A stretch of DNA of 9,093 bases from JBGPIK01 sp041484845 (GCA_041484845.1 JBGPIK010000281.1:1-9093), one strand, 5' to 3'; positions 1 through 5,705 are shown, counted from the first letter of the stretch. The notes: generated by a model not told the origin, from the sequence alone. Made by a program: numbers and translations.

Positions 1-1
1 C

Positions 2-307
2 ATCGTCGAACATGAAGAACAATGCTTAAAATCGGCTGATGAATTAAAGAATTGCGTAGATCATGTGCTGAAGGCAGTCAGGTGTCATGCCCAGGTTGTA
101 CGGGATGGAATCGAAAGGCGTTGTGAAATTTGTGGTCGAGGGGGATATAATCAGATTATTAATGAAGAAATTACACACACCCGCAATTTTGGTTTAAATC
201 CGACTGGCTCAACTGGATTTAAAGTTTTTACCTGTTCCCACTGTGGTCATGTACAGTTGTTTCACATTCCAAATGCCAACAGAAAGCCTGCAGCGTGGAG
301 CAAATAA
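2..307 (+). CDS. C-terminal part of a zinc-ribbon protein, 5' end outside the window
   Basis: The reading frame is open from the window edge (101 codons) and ends with TAA, so the gene starts upstream. A GTG at 65 could act as a start, but the open frame before it makes a truncated longer gene more likely. Counting from the edge, Cys41-x2-Cys44 and Cys78-x2-Cys81 form two CxxC knuckles about 34 residues apart, as in a structural zinc ribbon; CSHCGH is typical of the second knuckle. The residues before the first knuckle are charged and probably helical. No catalytic motif is visible, and I do not recognise a named family. A nucleic-acid or protein-binding zinc ribbon is the best description. 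Nothing downstream is in an operon with it. Confidence 0.6.
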   Translation: MVEHEEQCLKSADELKNCVDHVLKAVRCHAQVVRDGIERRCEICGRGGYNQIINEEITHTRNFGLNPTGSTGFKVFTCSHCGHVQLFHIPNANRKPAAWSK

Positions 308-450
308 ACAGGTAACAAAGCATCGTCGGCCCGGCGGATGACCCGAAGAGCGTAGAAGCCATCGTGGGGGGAAATCATTAGTGTCTCTCGAATCATGCCG
401 AGAAAACGAATGTCGGCGGGCATTCACATGAATGTGAAAACGGGCAACCG

Positions 451-479
451 CTGACTCCGTTACCGAAAGTGCGTATAGT
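451..479 (+). promoter_or_regulatory. Candidate sigma70 promoter for the phd-type antitoxin operon
   Basis: CTGACT (451-456) and TATAGT (474-479) are separated by 17 bases and match the -35 and -10 consensus at 4/6 and 5/6 positions. Transcription would start near 486, about 36 bases before the antitoxin ATG. A second -10-like hexamer TACAAT lies at 485-490 without a good -35. The rest of the 308-521 spacer shows no gene; it contains an inverted repeat CATTCA-ca-TGAATG at 421-434. This is a sequence match only. Confidence 0.4.
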
Positions 480-521
480 TTGGTTACAATTCAGACCAGA
501 ATCTAGTTAAGGAGAGCGGAC

Positions 522-782
522 ATGAAGACCATGCCGTTATCGGAGGTGAAGAGGAAGCTCAGTGAGTTGGTAGATGCCGTAGAGCGCCGAGATGAAGTGG
601 TGACAATTACCCGCAACGGAAAGCCTGTTGCGATTATTGTTAGCAAAGATGAATACGAGGGTTGGCAAGAAACTCTGGAGATCATGAGGCACGAGAAGTT
701 TATGAGAGAGATTCGTAGGGGCATACAAACTCTCAAACGCACAAAGAAGCGCTACACGCTGGATGAGCTTTTCACCGACTGA
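522..782 (+). CDS. Phd/YefM-family antitoxin
   Basis: This 86-residue protein should neutralise a RelE/ParE-type toxin and bind its own promoter. The N-terminal half carries the family pattern: MPLSEVKRKLSELVDAV (4-20), then a strand-rich segment VVTITRNGKPVAIIVSKDEYE (26-46), the usual Phd DNA-binding dimer fold. The basic, helical C-terminal part (about 47-86) is the expected toxin-wrapping tail. Length fits the family. The start is supported by AAGGAG at 509-514, seven bases before ATG; an in-frame ATG at 531 is the alternative. The toxin gene begins 9 bases after the stop, the normal antitoxin-first order, but it is frameshifted, so this antitoxin now appears to be an orphan. Autoregulation is expected from the family, not shown. 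Confidence 0.93.
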   Translation: MKTMPLSEVKRKLSELVDAVERRDEVVTITRNGKPVAIIVSKDEYEGWQETLEIMRHEKFMREIRRGIQTLKRTKKRYTLDELFTD

Positions 783-791
783 ACTCTTTAC

Positions 792-1081
792 ATGCCCGTT
801 CGCACCCTCAAAATCCCGGCTGAGATTCGTAATCTCATCCGGCGGATGCATCCCCAGCTAAAGCGCAAGGTGCGTGCTGCGCTGGCAGACATCCTTGAGG
901 ACCCAGACTGCGGGAAAGCGCTAAAGAGGAGCTTGAAGGCTACCGGAGCCTGCCCATAGGAAGAACTCGAATTATCTATCGGCCCGGTGAAGGCGGCGTC
1001 GAAATCGTCGCGATTGGGCCGCGAGTAACCATTTACTTGGACGCATTTCGACAAACCATTCAAGATAAGGAGAAGTCCTGA
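792..1081 (+). pseudogene. RelE/ParE-type toxin, broken by a one-base frameshift
   Basis: The ATG frame at 792 begins MPVRTLKIPAEIRNLIRRM and runs through KRKVRAALADILEDPDCGKALK, then drifts into nonsense and stops at 957-959. A -1 shift just after the AAG at 924-926 (next codon GAG at 926) restores a typical toxin C-terminus: EELEGYRSLPIGRTRIIYRP, then VEIVAIGPRVTIYLDAF, ending TGA at 1079-1081. The repaired product is about 96 residues, normal for the RelE/ParE fold (mRNA interferase or gyrase poison). The 'LPIGRTRIIYR' and 'IVAIGPR' strands are the family hallmark. No canonical slippery heptamer is present (local sequence CTAAAGAG), so a lost A is more likely than programmed frameshifting. 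An assembly error is also possible. It is paired with the antitoxin directly upstream. Confidence 0.85.
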
Positions 1082-1151
1082 GAATACCTCCGGGATTTCT
1101 GTCACACTTGGTAATAAGCGAAGAAAAGACTCCCGATACATTTTCTAGTTT

Positions 1152-1219
1152 TTAAACAGTTTGAACGATTTGAACTGGGGTAGGTGATAAGGCGCGAGGC
1201 CTAGTTGAACGGCTTAAAC
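1152..1219. repeat. TTGAAC-type short repeats in a gene-free spacer
   Basis: The spacer between the broken toxin and the terminase fragment (1082-1276) holds no gene. It contains TTAAAC at 1152, TTGAAC at 1161, 1170 and 1205, and TTAAAC at 1214. GCTTAA-acag-TTAAGC forms a small inverted repeat around 1212-1226. The same hexamer recurs in tandem at 5620-5650 and near 6506, so this is a genome-specific spacer motif rather than one regulatory site. Function is unknown. Confidence 0.4.
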
Positions 1220-1276
1220 AGTTAAGCTGTCTCCGTTCGCCCGATGGCTCTTGGCCGATTACGTTGAAGGCTACTG

Positions 1277-1600
1277 GTGCGAGTGTTAAAAACGAATTGC
1301 ACGCTCATGGGCCAAACACTCTTTGATCTTCTGAACGGGAGAAACTTAAAGCTCTATCCCAGCGCTGAACTTCGGCAGCAGGCGTTGAGCACAGTCGCCA
1401 TTGAAAATCCTCGCGGCTGGCGCATCGCTAAAGAAAAGGCATCAAAGAAGATTGACGCGATTGTCGCGGTTGCAATGGCGTCCGTCGGTGCCGTTCAGCG
1501 AGGCAGGGTTGGCGCTAATAATCGGGCGTCAGGCCGGCGCCGTGAAGAGCCGAAGGTAGAGGCGGATTTCGACCCGCGAAACTTAAGGTTTGATGATTGA
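1277..1600 (+). pseudogene. C-terminal fragment of a phage terminase large subunit
   Basis: The terminase large subunit is the ATP-driven motor and nuclease that packages phage DNA. Only about the last 100 of the usual 450-600 residues remain. The segment TLMGQTLFDLLNGRNLKLYP followed by LRQQALSTVAIENPRGWRI and AKEKASKKIDAIVAVAMA matches the C-terminal nuclease-domain tail I know from terminase-like proteins; the conserved Lys-Ile-Asp ('KKIDA') sits in the metal-binding nuclease region. The frame is closed by a stop at 1265-1267; GTG 1277 or ATG 1307 could start it, but no ribosome site is evident and the ATPase domain is missing. No portal or small terminase gene adjoins it. It is best read as prophage debris. 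The C-terminal 25 residues are Arg/Glu-rich and unremarkable. Confidence 0.8.
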
Positions 1601-1683
1601 GAGCCATGCGACATAGGCGATCAAAGCGACAAGAGGCTTTTAACCGTCTCTCGGGGACTCGGATCACAACTTGAACGTCTTAG

Positions 1684-2869
1684 TCAGTCGCTAAGAAACT
1701 TTTCTGCTTTCCCACTTCGAACAAAATCAGTGAAACCCAAATAGCGTTTTGTAAAATACGCCTGTGCATTGATTCCCGCCTTTTCCATGTTTGCGGCGAC
1801 GGTCGAGCCTTCGGCTTCGTCTCCTCCGCAAACAATGTGCACGTGCATATCGCGGGGTGCCGCCCTAAGTAGTTCTAAAAAGGGGGCATCCGTTGCACGC
1901 CAGCCGATTATGAGCAGCTTTGTTATTTGTGGAATATATGACGTGAGTTCGCGCAAGTGATTGGCCGGACAAAGAAAGTCTTGCTTGCTTTCTAAGGGAA
2001 TTGCTACGGCTGGGACGAGAGGGAAGCCTGCTGATGTAAACGGAGGCAGGCTTTCGATTACCTGGTACTCGTTCGTTAGACTACCCGGCTCTAGTATGAG
2101 GTGGGCTAAACTTATCACACGATTGATCTTTTCTTCCTTCTCGTTGGCGGTTGGCAAGTGGCTCGGTTAGGGCTAACTGTGTCACGGTTGGTGCAAAGAC
2201 TGGGACTTTCGGATGTATTACTATTCCCCAGTTTACAGAACCGTGGACCTTGAAAATTTTATAGCGATCGGAATTAATATAATCATTTATGGTCGCGATT
2301 CTGACGTTTCGGGCATCAAGCGTGGAAATCGCATCCTCAAGCATCCTGTCGTAATTGAATGTCACGAAGCAAACGGGTTGTCCCTGCTTCTCTTTATACT
2401 GCCGTATCAAATATAACAGCGTGCGGTAGTTAGTGACGCCGTTATGGAGTTGCTTCCAGCGAGACTCGCATTCCCATATCATTCGCTGAAGGTAAAATCG
2501 AATCGCAAGAATCTCAGAAGATCCCTCGTCATCTTTCCTGCTTTTGGCTTCCAGTTCTTGCAGCGCCCGCTCAACCGAAACGCCTTTAGTCCTAGTCCGC
2601 AAAATATCTATAACTCCAAGGCAAGCCGAAAAACGCTGCATTATTTCCTCGAAATAGTCTCTCTTTTCGAATAGCTCGTCTGCAAGAGGAGGACGATAAG
2701 AGAGCTGCTTCTCCGTTAATACTATAGTGTCCTGACTACCTGGGGCGTATGACGGCGCCGAATCGTAAGACGCTCCTGCTCCAAAGATCACCATCAACAT
2801 AAATTCCTCGCTCTCTACTTTCAGAGACGCTTCATCGGATGCCAATGAAACCGGCTTTGCTCTTGGCAT
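1684..2869 (-). pseudogene. SIR2-like domain protein, frameshifted in its last third
   Basis: SIR2-like domains bind NAD+; in many antiphage systems they hydrolyse it after infection. From ATG 2869 (AAGGGG five bases upstream) the first frame shows the NAD-binding FGAGASYDS (residues ~29-37), then CFVTFNYDRMLEDA (the N-x-D region) and YKIFKVHGSVNW with the conserved His. It then runs out of frame to a stop at 2081-2083. The C-terminal third lies in another frame (up to 2157, ending 1684): FPLVPAVAIPLESK, DFLCPANHL and ITKLLIIGWRATDAPFLELL, a typical end of this domain. A +1 shift between 2166 and 2084 joins them into about 395 residues. ATG 2800 (MLMVIFGAGAS, with GAGG upstream) is an alternative start. 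It lies 102 bases downstream of a GIY-YIG gene on the same strand. No TIR or other known partner is next to it. Confidence 0.88.
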
Positions 2870-2892
2870 ACTTTCCCCTTAAATGGCAAGGG

Positions 2893-2914
2893 CCGGCGCG
2901 AGATTGCCGGTTTT
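2893..2914 (+). terminator. Weak terminator-like hairpin on the plus strand
   Basis: CCGGC and GCCGG (2893-2897 / 2906-2910) pair around an 8-base loop and are followed by TTTTATT. It points along the plus strand, where no gene precedes it, so it may only stop antisense transcription or be chance. Confidence 0.2.
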
Positions 2915-2938
2915 ATTAGATGGCGACGTAACGTTCAC

Positions 2939-2962
2939 GGTGAGGGGCGCGCGCCCCTCACC
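2939..2962. repeat. Perfect 24-bp GC-rich palindrome
   Basis: GGTGAGGGGCGC is followed at once by its exact reverse complement, with no spacer. It lies ten bases past the stop of the GIY-YIG gene, between that gene and the SIR2-like gene. In RNA it would form a very stable hairpin, but no U-tract follows on the minus strand, so it is not a standard intrinsic terminator. It may protect the 3' end of the GIY-YIG message, or form the folded part of a recombination site together with the flanking GTTAGGC and ACGTAAC. Confidence 0.85.
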
Positions 2963-2970
2963 ACCATGGG

Positions 2971-2983
2971 GTTAGGCCGCCTG
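2971..2983 (+). repeat. Left arm of a 13-bp inverted repeat bracketing the GIY-YIG gene
   Basis: GTTAGGCCGCCTG matches the reverse complement of 3428-3440 (GTTAGGCCACCTG) at 12 of 13 positions. On the minus strand it reads CAGGCGGCCTAAC and contains the last codons and TAA stop of the gene. Confidence 0.7.
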
Positions 2984-3406
2984 CACCGCATCAGGCGCGA
3001 GCCCGTTTGTGAGTTCCGTGATCTGGAGCTTCTTTGCGGCAACGAAGTGAGTCTTGGATCTGTTCCAATCGGGCCGCGGCTTGATGACGTTCAGTAACAA
3101 CGCTTCGAGGTCGCGGATACGCCGTGTGCGCGCAGCCGTCTTTGAACCCGTTACCAGGAAAACCGAGAAATGTGTAAACGGCTTCTTGGGGTCGCCCATG
3201 TGATCGCGAATTCGGGTCCGAATGCTCTTGGTCGCGAGGCCCACATACATGAGATACTCGTCTCGGTAGAGGGCATACAATCCACAACCCCTCACCTTGG
3301 TCCTGATGAGATCCTCCCACTTCGAAAACTCCTCGATTGGGATAGCGTTGCGATATCTACGAATGACCCTTCCGAGCTTCTTACCGTTCTTGACGACATT
3401 TGCCAT
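2972..3406 (-). CDS. GIY-YIG nuclease-domain protein
   Basis: This 144-residue protein has all the elements of a GIY-YIG endonuclease core: GLYALY (42-47, the GIY strand), YVGLA (54-58, the YIG strand), basic residues TRIRDH (64-69) with the catalytic Arg, a Glu in LEALLLNVI (E101) and the closing Asn in DWNRSK (N115). The family hydrolyses DNA phosphodiesters with a metal ion and a Tyr nucleophile. There is no extra DNA-recognition domain, so this is a standalone domain whose role cannot be told. I chose the ATG at 3406 because GGAGG lies four bases upstream; the ATG at 3409 is only one base from it, and the long upstream extension looks untranslated. The gene is intact, in contrast to its neighbours, and is enclosed by inverted repeats with short leaders. 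It is co-directional with the broken SIR2-like gene. Confidence 0.85.
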   Translation of the reverse strand: MANVVKNGKKLGRVIRRYRNAIPIEEFSKWEDLIRTKVRGCGLYALYRDEYLMYVGLATKSIRTRIRDHMGDPKKPFTHFSVFLVTGSKTAARTRRIRDLEALLLNVIKPRPDWNRSKTHFVAAKKLQITELTNGLAPDAVQAA

Positions 3407-3427
3407 CATGCCTCCGTTCGTTTTCCT

Positions 3428-3440
3428 CAGGTGGCCTAAC
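3428..3440 (-). repeat. Right arm of the 13-bp inverted repeat bracketing the GIY-YIG gene
   Basis: On the minus strand this reads GTTAGGCCACCTG, just upstream of the GGAGG ribosome site. A 12-bp perfect palindrome, GATATTAATATC, lies further upstream at 3465-3476 and could be an operator or part of the promoter; no strong -35/-10 pair is seen. Confidence 0.7.
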
Positions 3441-3472
3441 GTAATATACAGACCGGCTTTTGTCGATATTAA

Positions 3473-3724
3473 TATCTGCAAAGGCTGCCTGCAGCGGAAA
3501 TAGTTATCGATCTCACCAATGACAAACAGTCGTCTCGATTTGCTCTTGACGAGAGCGATCCGTCGAAAGGTGCTGCGTTTGTTTGTTCGTGCTGTGGGGA
3601 ACCATCTTCTTTTGATAACGCGATACGGAACGCTGTTAATTATCTGCAGAAGACATTCAACAAGCTTAAAGAATCAAAGCAAACTTTTTCCTTTTGCGGC
3701 TCGGATTCTTCACGAAAAAGCTAG
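3473..3724 (+). pseudogene. Possible gene fragment with a CxxC-like cluster, no start codon
   Basis: This frame is open from just after a TAA (3470-3472) to TAG and has a protein-like composition: EIVIDLTNDKQ, then SRFALDESDPSKGAAF, VCSCCGEPSSFDNAIRNAVN, a helical YLQKTFNKLKESK and a final FSFCGSD. There is no in-frame ATG, GTG or TTG; only CTG codons could start it. It looks more natural than the overlapping Leu/Arg-rich frame at 3519-3809. Possibly it is the 3' end of a gene whose front was lost when the GIY-YIG block was inserted. I do not recognise the family. Confidence 0.3.
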
Positions 3725-3930
3725 GCCCGCCGAACTGAAGCCCGACGGCCGTGCCGACTTTTGCGCTTACAGGTTAAATTCGCTTTTCAGTGTGGCGTCG
3801 ATGGCTTGATCGTTTCGCCCACCTTTGATTAACTTAAAGAAGGGGTCAAATCCGCTCTTAACTTATAACCACCAAGACGCAGTATCGGAGTCTTTTCTTT
3901 CTGACCAATCTGGAACGGGTTAAACGCTCC
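3725..3930. other. Spacer without a recognisable gene
   Basis: No start-supported coding frame is seen on either strand. The segment 3882-3899 (GTATCGGAGTCTTTTCTT) reappears inverted, with one extra C, at 1121-1139. From about 3880 the spacer also resembles the left flank of the second A repeat (near 7700-7757) with gaps, so element A may begin upstream of its ungapped core. Confidence 0.4.
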
Positions 3931-4066
3931 ATTCTAGCCCCACAGTGAACAGCAAGCCCGAGCACGTTTTGGTACCCAAGCCAGCTTTCATGTCCAGAGG
4001 AACTCTCGGATATTTATGAGACGGTGAAGGTTTCGCTGATCCTCATTTCGCCATATCTGTTCTAGG
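3931..4066 (+). repeat. Dispersed repeat A, copy 1
   Basis: It aligns without gaps to 7758-7893 over 136 bases with 11 differences by hand count (about 92%), including 55 identical bases at 3998-4052. On the minus strand it carries the same peptide end, RNEDQRNLHRLINIREFLW then Thr-stop, as the gene at 7815-8267. This copy therefore looks like the 3' end of a relative of that gene plus its downstream flank. It runs straight into repeat B. Confidence 0.85.
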
Positions 4067-4069
4067 AGG

Positions 4070-4131
4070 TGGTCAAGATCCTTCGCGTTATGGTATCCCT
4101 TCATCGAAGCATTAACGAATTGAAACGCTTT
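4070..4131 (+). repeat. Dispersed repeat B, copy 1
   Basis: It matches 6446-6507 at 57 of 62 positions by hand count, same orientation. It reads open on both strands; in the plus frame it runs into the binding-protein gene and would add 27 spurious residues (MVKILRVMVS...). The same peptide from unrelated copy 2 shows this is repeat, not protein. It ends just before the GGAGG of the downstream gene. Confidence 0.85.
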
Positions 4132-4149
4132 GGGGGACCGGAGGAAACG

Positions 4150-5214
4150 ATGAAGCTAGCAAACGCCGAACATTGCTTATCCGATAAGCTAAGAATTGAA
4201 TTCCAGAATTCAAAATCATTTGCGCATCTTGGCTGCACGAAGTTACTCGCCGCGTGTCTCCTGGCGGTCTCGTTATTGACTTCCTCTGTTGGCGCCCAGT
4301 CCAAACCCCTCCGCGAGCTAAACGTCGCCTATCCTTTCGGCGGCTCGACAAGCTACTTTTGGGTCGCTTACCGATCGGGTTCCTTTGAAAAGCACGGCCT
4401 GCGCCTTCAGCCGATTTTCATCCGTGGCGGAGTTCTCGGCGTGCAGGCGTTGCTGGCGAAGAACGTGGTCGTTTTACTGCAAGGCGCCTCGGCAGTGGTC
4501 AGCGCCTGGGCACAAGGCGCCAAAGACCTTAAATATATCGGCGCGGTGGGTAACAAGCTCGATTACATTTTAACCGCCAACAAAGCGATACGTTCGCCGG
4601 CGGATCTAAAGGGTAAACGAGTCGGGGTCAGCCAAATCGGCTCAAGCTCCGATTTCATCGCTCGCTACGCGCTAAGACAGATCGGACTGAATCCGGAAAA
4701 GGACGTGATCATCATCGCCATCGGCGCCGCCGGCGAGCGCTGGACGGCGCTTGCGAGTGGGCAGATCGATGCATCGATCTTTCAACCCCCTTTGACGCAG
4801 CTTGCCCGCAAGACTGGGCTGACGGTATTCGTGGATCTGGCGAAGGTTGATTTCGAATACACCATTTCAGGGATAGCGACCACGGCGTCATTCATCCGCG
4901 CCGAGCCGGAAACCGTCATGAACTTCATGCGCGGTCTGGCGGACGGCATGGATTTCTATCGCGACGAGCGCAATAAAGAGAAGACCCTTCGCTTTCTCGG
5001 CGAGTATTTCAGAACCAACTCGCAGGAAGATCTGGAAGGAACCCGCCGGGCGTACAGCGAGGTCACGCCGGGGTTGCCGCTCATTAGCGCCAAGGCAATC
5101 GAGAACGTCATCGTCAACGATAGAAACTTGTCGGGATTGGGCGTCAAAGCCGATGACATCCTGGATCTGTCTTTTTTGCAGAAGCTGCAACAAGAAAGAG
5201 ACACCAAACGTTGA
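4150..5214 (+). CDS. ABC transporter substrate-binding protein, NMT1/THI5-like
   Basis: A 354-residue secreted binding protein that would capture a small organic solute in the periplasm for an ABC importer; the ligand cannot be told. ATG 4150 has GGAGG five bases upstream. The open frame upstream to 4069 is repeat B and should not be included. Residues 31-49 (KLLAACLLAVSLLTSSVGA) form a signal-peptide core with likely cleavage before QSKPL; the 30-residue stretch before it is unusually long. The mature part shows the family pattern: LNVAYPFGGSTSYFWVAYRSG, FEKHGLRLQPIFIRGG, then LLQGASAVVSAWAQG, DLKGKRVGVSQIGSSSDF with ALRQIGLNPEKD, and ASGQIDASIFQPPLTQLA in lobe two. No permease or ATPase gene adjoins it, so it is a solitary binding protein, common in bacteria with expanded families. 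It ends in a clear terminator 93 bases downstream. Confidence 0.9.
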   Translation: MKLANAEHCLSDKLRIEFQNSKSFAHLGCTKLLAACLLAVSLLTSSVGAQSKPLRELNVAYPFGGSTSYFWVAYRSGSFEKHGLRLQPIFIRGGVLGVQALLAKNVVVLLQGASAVVSAWAQGAKDLKYIGAVGNKLDYILTANKAIRSPADLKGKRVGVSQIGSSSDFIARYALRQIGLNPEKDVIIIAIGAAGERWTALASGQIDASIFQPPLTQLARKTGLTVFVDLAKVDFEYTISGIATTASFIRAEPETVMNFMRGLADGMDFYRDERNKEKTLRFLGEYFRTNSQEDLEGTRRAYSEVTPGLPLISAKAIENVIVNDRNLSGLGVKADDILDLSFLQKLQQERDTKR

Positions 5215-5278
5215 AAGGGATCGCAATGCGACGCCAGAGGGAGTAGGCTAGGGTCAGGCTTGCATAGATGAATTTGAA

Positions 5279-5293
5279 GTGTCTCTTAGACAC
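5279..5293. other. Small stem-loop downstream of the binding-protein gene
   Basis: GTGTCT-ctt-AGACAC is a 6-bp stem with a 3-base loop, 14 bases before the intrinsic terminator. It may simply add RNA structure to the 3' end. Confidence 0.4.
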
Positions 5294-5306
5294 CCATTTC
5301 CATCTT

Positions 5307-5337
5307 GCCATCCGCTCCGAGGATGGCGCATTTTTTA
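5307..5337 (+). terminator. Intrinsic terminator of the binding-protein gene
   Basis: GCCATCC (5307-5313) pairs perfectly with GGATGGC (5321-5327) around GCTCCGA, followed three bases later by TTTTTT-A-TT. This is a textbook rho-independent shape in the direction of the preceding gene. Confidence 0.85.
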
Positions 5338-5353
5338 TTCTAGTGGAGGCTGA

Positions 5354-5359
5354 TATATT
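5354..5359 (+). promoter_or_regulatory. Candidate -10 box for a leaderless vapB-type message
   Basis: TATATT lies eight bases before the ATG at 5368, so transcription would begin at or next to the start codon. GGAGG at 5345-5349 is 18 bases from the ATG, too far to act as its ribosome site. No good -35 is seen 16-18 bases upstream; only the T-run of the terminator is there. Confidence 0.3.
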
Positions 5360-5367
5360 ATCTTCCC

Positions 5368-5541
5368 ATGGCAAAGCGAGCACAGGGCGAACGTAAGTCT
5401 CAAATCTATCCGCTAGTAACGCCCAAACAACGGCAGACGATCTGGGAGAAAGCCCGCGGCGTTTGGAAGGGACGTAGCCCCATTCGGGAACTTAATAAGA
5501 TGCGCGGCGAATGGTCCAGAAAACCACTATCCGTTGATTAA
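5368..5541 (+). CDS. Short VapB-like antitoxin candidate
   Basis: A 57-residue protein, MAKRAQGERKSQIYPLVTPK followed by QRQTIWEKARGVWKGR and a tail ELNKMRGEWSRKPL. The 'ARGxWKGR...LNKMRxEW' end resembles the toxin-binding tail of small antitoxins that precede PIN-domain toxins. The decisive support is context: six bases past its stop a reading frame begins with a PIN-domain N-terminus. No DNA-binding fold can be assigned with confidence from the first 20 residues. It has no close Shine-Dalgarno and may be translated from a leaderless message. It was too short to be caught by a length-filtered gene search. With the toxin truncated, it is probably a relic or an orphan antitoxin. Confidence 0.6.
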   Translation: MAKRAQGERKSQIYPLVTPKQRQTIWEKARGVWKGRSPIRELNKMRGEWSRKPLSVD

Positions 5542-5546
5542 CTTCA

Positions 5547-5597
5547 TTGGCGTACACGCTCGATACCAACGCAATCCTTTCGTTGCTGAAGATTTGA
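5547..5597 (+). pseudogene. Truncated VapC toxin, PIN-domain N-terminus only
   Basis: From TTG at 5547 the frame reads (M)AYTLDTNAILSLLKI and stops. 'LDTNAILSLL' is the first strand and helix of a PIN ribonuclease domain, containing the first metal-binding Asp of VapC toxins, normally about 130 residues long. Only 16 codons remain; the sequence that follows is TTGAAC repeat and unrelated spacer, so the rest was deleted or replaced. Its place just after the small antitoxin fits a vapBC operon. Confidence 0.65.
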
Positions 5598-5619
5598 TGC
5601 TCACAGGAGTTCAATCGCC

Positions 5620-5650
5620 TTGAACGATTGAACCTTTGAACTATTTGAAC
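5620..5650. repeat. Tandem TTGAAC repeat
   Basis: TTGAAC occurs four times, starting at 5620, 5628, 5636 and 5645 (spacing 8, 8, 9). It replaces the missing body of the vapC relic. Similar hexamers occur at 1161-1210 and 6506. The remaining spacer to 5705 contains TTGGGC-c-GCCCAA (5692-5704), a hairpin just past the HigA stop on the minus strand but without a U-tract. Confidence 0.6.
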
Positions 5651-5705
5651 CGCTGTCGACCGGCCAATTGGTGACGAGAGTGACCAGCCCGTTGGGCCGC
5701 CCAAT

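Noticed and set aside
924..930. Programmed -1 frameshifting in the toxin
   Set aside because: No X-XXY-YYZ slippery heptamer and no clear downstream structure; a deletion is simpler.
1684..2869. Thoeris or another known SIR2 system
   Set aside because: No TIR, helicase, Argonaute or other known partner adjoins it, and the gene is broken.
3519..3809. Plus-strand ORF of 96 codons with ATG
   Set aside because: Leu/Arg-rich, no motif, no ribosome site; overlaps a frame with a more protein-like composition.
4888..5226. Minus-strand ORFs under the binding-protein gene
   Set aside because: Shadows of the sense frame in GC-rich codons; no motif.
5620..5650. CRISPR-like array
   Set aside because: Units are only 6 bases with 2-3 base gaps; there are no spacers of CRISPR length.
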